Assembly: GCA_037833965.1 (NCBI GenBank)
Contig: AP031357.1
Coordinates: 21,844,001 to 21,908,000, forward strand
Direction of reading: 5' to 3'
Length of the DNA: 64,000 bases
Source: Marchantia polymorpha subsp. ruderalis
Lineage: Eukaryota; Streptophyta; Marchantiopsida; Marchantiales; Marchantiaceae
The first letter of the stretch is position 1; each line of letters opens with the position of its first letter. The position numbers and the translations under genes are program-made. This document shows, in pieces, positions 10,601 through 22,899 of this stretch. The notes below the pieces were generated by a model that saw only the letters and a program-made list of their open reading frames with translations, did not search any database and was not told where the DNA came from.

Positions 10601-13600
10601 GTTTATATATTGAGACGGAGTTTCAGTCAAACCGAGCTTAATCCCAGTATAAGATGTCCAACCTTCTCGGCAAAAATCCGTTCATCTCTCGCAAGATCAT
10701 CTTTCGCTTCCATCAAAGCCTCATCTCGTGCCCTGACGTCACTCTCTTTTACTGCCAGTTGTTCTTCCAGTACTCGAATACTTCTCAAATGCTGGTTGAT
10801 CACGTTCCTTGTACCTCTACTTGAGGCACGCCCATGCGAACTCGTTACACCCTACTCACAGCATAAATCAGAATACAGCCAGCGGGCTGTTCTTTGTGTT
10901 CCAGGAGAGCCTGCAAATGATATTCTTAAGAATGTGCGGCCAGGTAGACCAAACGTTTTCTATCCTTTTCATCTAGATGCACGCGACATGGGCTGTTCTA
11001 CCAAAAGGTAAGCATGCAGCATAAGTAGCAAAAGATCACATGTCTTTATCCCGTATCCTTTGCAATTTTTGAGGGAAATGTCTACACTGAAATTGTAAAA
11101 GACTGAACACATTTTCGAACGTGTTAGCATAGGAGAAAAATTGACTGATATTCTTGTGGTATAGTTAACTTTAGCAGTTCATAACCAGCAGTCTTCTCAC
11201 CATTGATCTCTCCTCAACTGACGATTCTCTGTCAGTTGCAAGTTTTTGCGGAACTGATACCAAAGGAGACCTCTCCGTATGTCCATTAGGAGGAGAGCAA
11301 AGTTGATCCGAATCGTTGCCCTCGGCATCGACTTCTCCAGCAAGTCGTTTGGTCATTTCAGCCAAATGTTCCCTTGGAGAAGAGGAAATGCCTCCGGCAT
11401 TTTCCCACTCTGGAAGGAGTCTTGTGAGATTGACCATCTCTGCATTGACTTCATCAAGTTTCAACTGGTTTTGCAGTTCAGAACAGAGATTAGAGTACTG
11501 TCTTTTTTCACCGACTTGAGGCGATATGGATACAGATCAACCTGGAGATAAAACATTCATGTCCCTTTATGTACATATCTAGGTTTCTTCACTATTTCAA
11601 TGTTCATTTCAGATGTCAACAATATAACTTGTATCTTAACAACACAAATTCTAACAAACTAATTTCAGAGGAAATCACTACCCAGGATTCCATAACTCAA
11701 GCTTCTGAAGTCAAATGTCAGCAAACGATTTCAAATACCATGCAGATTTATACACAGAAATTATCAGTCTAACCTGGTAGTGATCTCGTTCTGTACGGAG
11801 CTCGAGGATCTCCTCTTGAAGTTTAGAGATGAGAGACTCCGATGTCTGAACACATGAAACGTGTTCAGGAAATGATCTGAAAATTCTCATTTTTTTTAAC
11901 GTAACTCTGGCCTTGACTGGACCTAGATTGTCTCTACCAATCAAAGCAATTGAAGTAGAAATGAACGTTAACAGATGTGCTCGCGTTCCTTTTTATTAGC
12001 ATATTTACAAGCAGAGGGTACCTTCCTCTGCTCACAATGGGAAGGTACCATTATAAGCTGCTCATAAATATTTAATTCCATGCTTCTTCCAGCTATGGTT
12101 TCATAGTTTGGGAGGAAAGGAGACAAAAGGCTCAGTCTCGGTTGGTTCAAACTAGGAATCCCACAAATTAGGAGTCCTTTCAAAGTAGCTCCATGGATAT
12201 CACAAGCACAACGTCGATAAGGTTGTAATCGTTCAGACCATGAGTTGCTAAGTTAGAGCTGCTTCCTGTAAAATCAGGAGCAACCACTAATGGTGAATAA
12301 ATCCAACAAATTCAAGAAATACCAACGGTCCAAGAAGAAGACGAGATCTGCCTCTGCAGACTTCAACCATTGCGGCATGAAGGGAACGGAGCTTCCCACA
12401 TGAAGTGACTGGAGTCCTCCACTTCTGAACCACATGAAAGGCGAGACCTAAGGCTCACACCGAAGCCCACAGTTTGACGCGAGGACGACAAGTGTCCAAT
12501 AAATATGACTTATTTGGATGGCACATCCAGTTTTTACACAGTAGAGTAGTAATTTAGTCAATTAGACTCTACAGGCTTGTGACTTTGTCTCCATCCACCG
12601 CTATGTAGCAACAGTTGTGGAGAGAACTTTGTGGAATAAAGGACATAATCATGTTGTCATCCACCAAAGCCGCTTAACCTAAACGCATTAATCTTCCAAG
12701 CTAGTTTCTCCACATTGAACTACAAGTTCCATCTGGATTCTGCAGCTTGATTTTGCACAACTTTTAGTCATAAATTTTATCTACAAGAGTACAGGTGTGT
12801 CTTGTCTGATTCGGGTGAACCACATAATTTAACTCTCTGACTTCCTATGAGAAGACTGTCTGCTCATATTATCGGGGTTTGATGATCAATGCCTCTTGAC
12901 AGCAGCCTAACTGTTATAAAAAATTCTACCAAGAATCTTCATTGACGAATGTCTTGCCATGATCAAAACCAAAGAATTTATGTGAGCTGGCCACTGCAAT
13001 CATGTGTGAGATCAATATATTTAGGTAACAATATCTCTAAGAACTTTCCGAAGGATCAGGTCTCTTGACTGAAGGTGATGTTAACAGCAATTGTATCAGG
13101 GGTTACCTTCATGTCTTGTTTCAGTTTCATGCACTCCTGCTCCCTCTCGCGACTTTTGCGATGAACAGTCAAGAGTTCGTTGGACACATTTGATGAGGCA
13201 TCTGCTCTGGACCTGCGATAGAACACTTTTTCGCACTTCAGATATTTAGTTGTGTCGCACCAAGGTTGTGATTCAAATGAATACCTTTGTGCTGCATCAT
13301 CAGCGTGAAATCCAAACAGATAGTATTACCTCATAGGTGTGCATGTTCCGGATAAGATCTCAGACCAAATTTGTAGCATTTTGTCACCATCAAAGTATGA
13401 GCATTGTTTACGGAGGATGAAGTTTGTGAGTTATACATTTGAGATCCACTTGGGAAGCAAGTAAGACATAGAATAGGTAATAGGTTCACAGTTCACAGGC
13501 GGGGAAACTTGCCTGATATCATCTAGAAACTGACGATGAGATTCATCCTGGAGAAGTGTCTCCAAACTCTGAGGTCCAGTGACGGGCTCCAGTCCCATGC

Positions 13601-16600
13601 TTTGCATACGCGTGTTCAATAACTCCACTTGCAAAGCCTGTCACATCATATTTTAATGTCTAAAATGTTAACCTGACAAGTCCCATCATAGGGTGACTGT
13701 GTTCTTTATGCAATCTGCAGTAAAACCACTGCTATTATATCGTAGTATTTTTGCATTAGCAAGGCTGAATACAGGAACAATCTACCGTAAGAGCGGAATA
13801 TACTCCAATTTGTGCATGATTACTGTGTTAAACCAGGTTGATTATATATCATGATGTAAGTAAGATTTCAAGCTAAGCCGACAAGTCTGCTTATTTAACC
13901 AGAAAGAACATCACCTACTGAAGAAGAGAATTTACAGCAGATCAGCTGCATTTGAAACAGTGAACCAAGCAATTCACGGCCTTTGACTCGAACATGTCAA
14001 TCTCACTAGAAAATTTTTAAAGAAATTGAGTTGTTCATATATTACAGCCAGTAAAGTGGAGTTCCTTAAGGACGATTGCTTCACAGTTAAACTCGATCAG
14101 TTACTTAATACTATCAAAATCCCAAGTTAATAAACACTGGGCAGTCGTTATAGCTCGACACCCTTAGTCAAGGGTTGAAAACGCACCCTGACTTCGTGTC
14201 TCAGCTGGTTTAGTTGTGCTGCCTGAGGATCGCGGTTAATAATTGGTTTGTTGTGAATGTTTCGAGCACGGTTCGCATACTTCAGTGTGTTTAACGTCTC
14301 CTCAAAGTTCGTATCTGCTGTGCTGTTTGCCAGTGACATGACACGCCTTGGTATCAAGGTCGTTCAATCTCGAGGCTTCATCTCACCTACGCTTAGTTTT
14401 TACGGATAAGGGGGTTGGATTTCTCGTTCTTTACTTCCGTCTTACCTCCCGTGATTAGAGAAACGAGAAGAAAGTCAGCTATTTCATTTACGTCGAAGCG
14501 CGCTAGATGATACTCAAGTTAAGTGGTACGTGTTCAATGTTTTCATTATGATTTTAAGTGTTTCAAACGCCAGATGTTATTCACAAACTTGTTAAGTGAT
14601 TCGCATCTGCAAAGGATAGGAACTCTAATGCTCATAATGTTCAATTTACCTGATGCAGGCGATCATGCAAGTCCTGCTGTTGCCACCAAGAGAATCCTGA
14701 AAAAATGGAACAAGATCATCAGGGAGTTTTGTAAGCGCGGACTATCAGAGGCTTGCATGTATGACAGATAGTTACGTGGGTGCAAGCTTGCAGATGCAAT
14801 ATAGTTCGTGGGGCTCTTAAGCCATCGTCCAGTCTCAAGGTTTGTAAGTCAGCCATGAATACGAAATCATGTTGCAGGCATGAAGGCAACTGTAGACTTA
14901 AAGGGTGCTTTAAGCAACCAAAATTGGTCGATTTATCCCAGTTTGTGTGGAAAATATGTCTTGAGCACAACAGCTTGCTAATACGAAAATTATTCAAAGA
15001 TATTCTTTGTTGTACCTGAAGCAGACGAGTAAGCTTTGACTCTCTATAGGGTACATGATGTCCCCGTTTGCGCTCATCTCCCAATGCACTTTCAGGGACA
15101 TACACACTATGTCAGCGGAAAGTATTGCGACAAGAAGAATGGTCCGAAAAGCATCTGACAGTGAAAAAAAGACAGCTTGAAATTACTCGCTCTATATCCA
15201 CGTTTCAACTTCCTCATACTAACGTCACCGAGGACAGATAAGGAGAAGCAAAGATTCATTTGATTCTCCTGGCCTACTCATCCTCAGGATTGCAGTAAGG
15301 TGCCATCTACTTGCAATTGAGAGATGAGTTTAGTATTTAATGTAAAGTGCAAGGGTAGAGTCTCATGTGGAAACTGCTGGGGGTTTTCCTACTCATGCAT
15401 AGTCACAGTGCCTCCTTCTGGGTTAAAAAAAACAAATATGATTACAACTGTGATGGGTGGTGTAAATTGTCAACCTGATAACATTTCCCAACGCTAGTAG
15501 ACCGCAATTGATGGTTACTGATTCCTTGAAGCGTAGTCCAACAGCACCCGTTCGTTTAGCGCGCTCCGAGCCAGCCAGGTCGACCTATTGGAAGCACTGA
15601 AAACGCTTTACATCGACAAGAGAAGATATGGCAATTGCGCTAAACTTAACAAGAATGGATAGATAAGATTGTGCGTATTCAGATCATGGTTCAAAGACTT
15701 CCAAAGCGTGAGTTATACACACTTTATGCAGGAATCTGGTTCTCACTCTCCTTCATTGTAAGTCACTCTCCTGGTCAAGAGATCCGCTTCATTTTGAAGA
15801 CCGACGAGTGGAGTCGAAGTTTACCAGGTGAAACTTTGCTGTGATACAATCAGTGCCGGGGGCACCGTCTTGAACCGCACGCTGTTCAACAATAATGGTG
15901 AAGATAGCATGGGACCTACTTGACTGTTGATTCATCAAAGTACTCCCTGTTGTCCGGAAAACAGACCCGTGCTCCAAAAACCTTCAGTCATGACGTACAG
16001 ATTCAAGTTGTCTTAAAAGATAAGCAAGTACCACCACAGAGCAGGCATATAGATCTGTCAATTGCACAAGGACTGCTAGATTTCGAAGGTGGAACATTGA
16101 CTCAAATTGGTTGAATATTACATACCCGTCAAGCTTCAACCTATTTCCATTTCGGAGGATATCGTCACGAAAACGAGGAGCCAAGAGCACTTTTAGATGG
16201 AAAGAGCTCAAGAGTAAGATATAGGGCAAGGCCAAAAGGTATATAACTGACCGAATCATACTTTCGAAGTTGGTAACCACCTCCTCCTTGACTCCAGCAA
16301 GTATTATGTCCCCATTCGCATCTTCTCGAATCGAGATTAGCTTAGAGGGAGTGTCCGGGTGAAGTAGATCCTTGACCTCTTCGTTGTATATCTCCACAAA
16401 AGCACATTTCACCTACACCAGAAAGAGAACGAAAAGCAAGACTAGCTGAAGCGCGCCCACTAGAGATCGACAAACCACTCAATCAAAAGCCAACGCTGGG
16501 TTCAAATTTTTAACAAGCAACTGTTAGTCACGCGGTATCCCCAAAGCCGAATATGTTACTCTCTTCTCAGCATAGCCTTTCTCAAACCTGGAAAGTCGCC

Positions 16601-17980
16601 CTCAGGAAGTTGATCTCAAGGACACCTGATACATCAATTAGATTCACTACAGACGTACAATTTCACTCGTCATATTCACCCGAAAAGTACCCTGGATAAA
16701 AGTTCGCATGAACAGTAACCACGCATTGTCTGATGGAGCAAAGATGTGAGGCTTGTTGCCAGCAGGCGCGAAATCACCTCTTAGCATCAGGTAAGCTACG
16801 AAGATTGTAGCCATGAGCTCTGGTGTATTAGTCAGCTTGTAACGGAAATATCACGGATATATTGTGAGATCTAGCCAAGGATGGATAGATGAGAGAAACT
16901 TACGAGAAACTCGGCCTGGTTGGTGCGCTCCTCAATAGCTTCGTAGAGCTGGCGGATAGCTCGTGGGAGTATGCCCAACTCCTCTTCCAAAAGCGACGTA
17001 TTGTTGCCACAACCCATGGTGTGGGTCTTGCCAGACCCTGTCTGCCCATACGCAAGAACTGTCGCATTGTACCTGAGGGACAGATCGGGGCTCGTATCAG
17101 GTTTAGAGTAGGATTTGTGGAGCAAGGTCCTGCTACCCAGTTTCATCCTAGAGATCCATCCTCTCGGGGCTGACCTTAGCAATCAAACACATCCACCCTC
17201 AGGCAGTCAATTATGTTGCTGTTGAGGTAGGGACTGAGCTCCTTTGACCTCTGGAATGCCGTATCTCAACCTTGTCTAAATCCATGACCCGGAACCCTGC
17301 TCTTTAAAACTCATTATATAGCTCAATCACAGGGTGTATGATCTGCACACTCTGAGCTGTAAGTCTTTGAAAGTCCTCCTCAGAGCTAGTGAATGGCCTG
17401 TGCGTGCAATCCTCGAAGGCATCAGATGCTTAGGACAGATCTTTGGGACAAGTGTAAAAGGTTCTTAAGCCCTATCCCCTACCCATTGAGAAGAGTTGGC
17501 GAAGAAATGACGTTCCTAGGAATCTTGAGAATTGAGTGAGCATGCAGAGAAACGGATCTGGGCAATAACGTTGGATCCATACCCAGCAATGCAGCTGTCT
17601 ACGAGAGGCTTGACGCAATCATTGTACACGTCCTCTTGGCCCACAATGGGTGGAAACACATAATCGAAAGTAAACCTGCGGTCCTTGCCGAGGACGATCT
17701 GGCGGCCATCCTGAGAGTACGAGACGCACTCTTGACACTTTTCCACGATTTCTTTCTCGATGAGAGGGCGAGCGCGCACTGCAACGCGCACCGCAGAGTC
17801 CTCGGACGGAGGAAGAATGGCAGAAGGTAGAGTTGGAACAGGAGGAGGAAGAGTAGAATGAGGAGCAGGTGCTGAAGGAGGAGAGGGTGCAGAAACGGGA
17901 GGAATTGGAAGCGGAGGCGGAGGCGGAGTCTGAGCCTGAGCCTGAGCCTGCTCGTGGGAGGGGGACATTGGCACCGTCAT
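4669..17980 (-). CDS. Kinesin-4 family motor protein, 25 exons, 1542 aa
   Basis: ATP-driven plus-end microtubule motor of the kinesin-4 group. Exons, 5' to 3': 17980-17583, 17072-16904, 16412-16252, 15981-15825, 15584-15475, 15088-15016, 14696-14650, 14322-14187, 13637-13513, 13212-13107, 11845-11774, 11497-11201, 10851-10663, 10421-10149, 9798-9703, 9178-8921, 8798-8583, 8162-7989, 7843-7532, 7159-6935, 6783-6572, 6209-5997, 5887-5798, 5377-5140, 4950-4669. Phases agree throughout and the total is 4629 nt. The N-terminus is Pro/Gln-rich. The motor spans about residues 63-405: P-loop GQTGSGKT at 142-149, switch I NQQSSRSH at 260-267, switch II DLAGSER at 297-303, then [12 protein letters not shown] and NKPI. 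The remaining ~1130 residues are mostly heptad coiled coil, including the family-typical [16 protein letters not shown]. No Cys-rich tail (KIF4) or WD40 (KIF21) is visible. The start is the ATG at 17980; the codon opening the frame at 17995 is GTG. The junction at 11497 is the weakest. Subfamily (KIN-4A/B/C or other) is unresolved. Confidence 0.92.
17935..17955. repeat. Short GAGCCT tandem run inside kinesin exon 1
   Basis: Three hexamer copies encode the alternating Gln-Ala stretch (QAQAQAQ) near the kinesin N-terminus. The run is in frame and therefore tolerated. Confidence 0.8.
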
Positions 17981-20900
17981 TTCTTGCAGCAGCACTAGGG
18001 AAGATGTCGAGTATGTGCGCCACCAGTTTTGCAGAGTGTGCGAGCAATTCGAAACTGTGTGCTCGTCACGGAGCCTGATCTACGTCTGCCTCGTCTGTCT
18101 GACTGATGCAACCGCTCAATTGCTGCTCTTGTACTCACCAGCTAGGGGCTGGATGCACCGCCTAGTCATTGACGCACCTCGGTGGTGGTGGTGGTTCTCT
18201 TGTACTCTGTTCAAGAGTTCCCAGCACGAGCCCAGAATGCTAATGTTGGCCAAAGTGGGCTGCGATTGGGAAAGGGTTGAAAGGTGAGGGGAACTGAAGG
18301 GGCGGAAGAGAGGATGGGCTAAAGTGCCCTGCACAAGCACATGATCGTCCATGACCACCGGCAGGCTCTCTTGGGTTTGCTTCGCTTGCCTTGGCTTGCT
18401 TGCTTGCTTGCTTGGCCCTCTGCTTGAGTGATTCAGCCCCTCTTGTCAAGCCGTCTGTCTACGCAATGCTCAAGAACAAGGAGTGAAGAGCGCCAGGCAG
18501 GCAGTTAGCCACAGACAGACAGCAGTGGAAGCCAGCCTGCATTTGGTTTGTGTCCTACAGTTTTGGTTTCTTCACATTCGGGCTCACCACCCAGAGAAGT
18601 GGCCACGTTATGTTCGTATCCACACTCCCGGTCCTTCGCCGTCTTACGGCAGCCTGCGCAGTAACACCTCGCAGCACGGCAGAGCCGTTTCAGACTAGAA
18701 TCGATTATTTCATTGTGATCTTACCCACAAGATGCTCACTATTTTCCTCGCAATTTTTTCTAGTCGGGCTTCGATCAATCGTTCTCCGAGATCAAATGTC
18801 TTCTTGACCCTCGACCCGTTTCAGACTGGCGACTCTCGTTTACAGAAACTCGACGACTCTCATTCTGAACTTGAGACGATTTGCGTCAGCTGAAGGCCAA
18901 TCCCCGGGGGAGCCCCATACTCCTCTTTTGATCGTTGATACTGGATTGCCAAGAACTCAAAATGTACAAAGCTATCAAAGGAAACGAGATGCTGACTGTC
19001 CACTGTCCAGCGTAGAGTAGTCGAGTCTTCGGGACACAGGAGTTTCCGAGTTCTTCTTCATGTTAGATATGTGGAGAGGATGGTGTTTCGGTCGAAATTT
19101 TGCGAATTAGGCTGCCAGGGGGCCTGTGATCCATTTCTTTTTAATCGTTTTGCAATCCTGCTTCCTATTTCAAGCGTCGCCCCTTTTCATTGTACTCCAT
19201 TCTGCGACTTTTGAAGGAAAACCGTTAACCCTACGCAGTTGTTATTACTAGTCTCGCCAAACTCTTTAATCCAATGGGCTTCGAATTTCCACTTGTATTC
19301 CAGCCTGAACAATTACCAACAAAATACGGCGTAGCGTTGAATACATAGGGTCGCCGTTGAGTTGTCACTTAATCCGCTGGGTTCGGATGGAACCAATCAG
19401 ATATCAAGAAAATTGTCGGTCCAACCTCCTCGATTCTGGTAAGTGTAGTCAATGAGCCGACGACAACGGTCAACCCTGGAAACCTTGATGTACTTCTCCC
19501 CTACAATCACTCTCCCCGGTTCTCCAAGGCCGAATGAGCTTAGTCTTCTCAAGAATCTTATGTGCCTCACTTCAAACGTTGTACTTGTGGCCAAACTCCT
19601 CTGTGCCAATCATGGCTTTCCAAATCCACTTGCTGAACACACCCTTTCTCTTTCCCTAAAAAAACCTCAGTGGTGTCTTCTCAAAATCTGTTCCTGGATT
19701 CTAAACCAACCACCCACCACGTGGAATCTTATAACCTTTCAACCAGCCACAGTACATAAGCTACATGCTTTCAGCTGGTGCTCTGCTGTGCTGTGACAGA
19801 AGCATATGGGAATCAGGGGATTGACAGAATGAACTACCAGAATGAGTCCTCTTCATCGCATGTGTCACGGTGATTTTTCAGAACATATCAGAGTAGCCGC
19901 AGCCAGTCCCCATCAATTCCCATGCTTTAAAATATCTCCAATACTTGAACCTTCGAGAGGTGCTCCGCTGAGCTGTAAGAAAAATGTACGGAGGGTATCC
20001 ATTCTTCTAGTTTTCATAGTCGGTTGGTTATGCAGACGCAGGGAATACTCAGCTAGAGAGAGAATCGCGTTCCTTCAAGTTTATACTGCTTTTTTCAGTT
20101 ACCAATCTCCTCCACTAAGGGGACACATGAGATAAAGAAAGACTTCTTAGAGAATCTTTCCTATGGGCGGCAAGAGATTCCATCAAAAACCCCAGATGAG
20201 CTTATTGCTCGAATCTCGATCGAGCCTGGAGCCACCAAACGTGCATTCCTGTCTCTCGGTCCACTCTCAAGGTGCAACTTCGAGGAAAGAAAAAAAAGTC
20301 CAACCGGAAACTCGGAGTCCTCACAGCAATATGCTATCCACTTATGTCACTTGTACCTCCGAATCAAGTTGCAAACGGTGGGGCAGCAGAGGAACGAAAC
20401 AAGGTCCGAGCAGAACCTGAATCATGTTCGCCTGTGCTGGGAACCCGGGCCCGGGGCAGAGCCTCGGGCCAAGACTCCCAATGATCTGCGCAATAACTCC
20501 GAGAAAATCTGCAATCTCTCTCTCTCTCTCTTGCGAGAAGGCTTCTTGGGGACTCGGAGTGACACATCGAGGCGACGATGTGGGATCCACTGCGCGCAGA
20601 GACGAAAAAGGCGCACTTCATAAATGGCGCGCCTGGCCTCGGCACAAATATCAGGGCGCGGCGGATCTACGAGCGTGACTGCCCCGTCACCAGGCCGCTG
20701 ACACCGACCGTCGGATCAGGAACCACGAAGCGTCGCAATGTTCCGCAGAGCGGGCACGTTTGCCCGGCCCTCGGCCATGGGCGATGCTCCGAGAGCGGGT
20801 CCCGTTCGATTTCGGCCAGGCCGCAGCCTTCGAGGAAACCACGAAGTATGGAAGGAAGGAAGGAGGCGAGACCCGCCGCGACGGAGTCGTAGTTTTCATG

Positions 20901-22899
20901 GTCAGGTAATTTTGTGGCAAACTCGGGCACCGGTCATCCAGGTAGTAGAAGTTGCCCCGGTTCTCAGTCAGCTGCTCGGATTTCATCTCCGGCCTCGGTC
21001 GACGGACCCGAGGATTTGTGCGGGGAATTTTGGAAGATTCCATCCGTCGGTGGAGCCAACCATAGCGTGCATGCATTTCTTCGGGTTGGACGGACGGCCG
21101 CTGCTTTTCGGCCGAGGGCAGGAAAACGAATGTCCTCGAGACCAGCATGGTGCAGTAACTGCAGTTTCCCGAGCGCTTGTACGTGGTGGTGTTGGTGGTG
21201 GTCACTTAGTTGGCGGTAGTAGGCACGGATGTGGTTGCTCGCAGGAGATGACATCGTCTACGTCCCTCGCCCATGGCCTCGGCCCCTTGTCTGCTGATCT
21301 TCGCGGTGGGAGAGCCATGCCCGCCCTCGGAGCACAACGCGAGAATGTTTCCCGGAGTGTGGTCCAAACATCGGTGCTCTAAAACATGCTGGAAACCTCG
21401 ATTTGCAGCTCTGTTAGGTCGTGCATGATCTGTTCCCAATATGATAGATAGGCGATCCCTACTCTGTCTCTGACCTGTCATGGAGAGACTCCCTCCCCCT
21501 TGTGAAGTACTGTACCCCAATAGTCTGAAACAAAGCTCGTTCGCGCACCGTTCAGTCTAGGCCCTTGAAATTCGTAGGAGTTCGCCTTTTGAGGAACATG
21601 GATCAGATCAGACTGTTGGTTTTACGATCGTCTCGCTAAGCGTGTGTACGCTAGATAACTCGAGGGTACTTCATTACGTATGCGACAGGAATTGGGAAGT
21701 AGAAAATTATTATCACTTGTTATATTTCATGCGGCTGTAGAGAAACCCATCCAGAGATTGGGCACAATCTGACGAAGTCTTCATGCTTCAAACAGGGTGC
21801 TGGTAAAATTGCCCGTGAGCAACACAAGCGAATCTATTGGGAGACTTGAAGTGGCATATCCTTTCCGGTTTCCCCCCACCCCACTATCGATCCAAGGCAG
21901 TACCTGTTAGAATTCAACCTGTCGATATCCGGATGTAGTTTGTTTAGCAGGGACGCATGTTGTGTTTCGCTCCCTTCATCAAGTTGATTCAGAGATAGCC
22001 TGCATCGGTCACGTAACAAGATTAAGCTTCGGTTTGTCGTCCTTGCATCCTACTACAAGATCGCACCCCCACCGTAGCATGCACAAATGCTTGGATGTTC
22101 CAAGCACTTGCTTTGAATATATTTCGTTCGTCCAGAGGAGCCTTAGGATCCCCAAGGTCGATGCTCCGGTATGAACGACAAGTCACGCGGTGTCACTACC
22201 GAAACCAGTAATGTAAGTCCAAACCCCCGATCCCTGTTAACCATGACACCACAATGCTCTCATGAATCCAGCTCGCGGAAACCTCGCAAATCACGTAAGT
22301 ATCTCTCGCCAAATGGACAACCTTCTGACTTAAGGACTTAACCTCGTTACCAAATTAATATTCGAGATTCAGCTCAAATTCCTCGATCGCACGAGGCTGG
22401 TGAGTAACAGCTCTCTCGCGGTGTGATAAACATTACAGACTTGTCGACCGTTAGGACTCTGAGACTGCAAGGGTAAGCTGCTCGCAGAGTGAGTACTCGG
22501 GACGAAGTGTTTTTTAGAAGCTGTTGAAGCTGTTTTTAGAAGCTGTACCGAGGGTAGGACCCCGAGACCGAAGTGGTAGTATGAGATAGAAACCTGTAGA
22601 GCTGCTTCAAGTTTGTTCAGCACATCGCTCCGAGGGTAGCTCGAGGCATCAGCAATGAAACCCTCATTACATCACAGACCTCGGTACTGGTCGTGCCTGA
22701 CGTTTGTATCACTCTCACGGTCATCAACTGCTACCTGCATGCGAGCTCGGGCTTGCCAAGTTCTTCGTCCGGACCGCGCACAAGAGTTTGGACCCCTTAA
22801 AATTTGGTAAATCTCGGCATCCTTCGAGTCTAGCCACAGGCATCGAAAACTACACATCAGAAACAAGAGACAGAACTGCAGAAACAAGAGACAGGCATC
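17981..22899. other. Spacer with the divergent upstream regions of kinesin-4 and the 548-aa gene
   Basis: About 4.9 kb without a gene I can support. The first kilobase is probably the kinesin leader and promoter and contains a CTTG run near 18390-18415. From about 20420 to 21400 the sequence is GC-rich and open in several frames on both strands at once, which is a base-composition effect; none of the products has a recognisable domain. A CT run lies at about 20515-20531. The last 100 bases hold the leader of the 548-aa gene, with a short direct repeat (CAGAAACAAGAGACAG, twice, about 22858-22894). Confidence 0.5.

Noticed and set aside
17981-17995. Kinesin start five codons upstream of 17980
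   Set aside because: That codon is GTG; the first ATG in frame is at 17980.
20667-21382. Protein genes in the GC-rich stretch, both strands (up to 214 codons)
   Set aside because: Several frames on both strands are open together, as expected from high GC, and none of the translations shows a domain or plausible splice partners.
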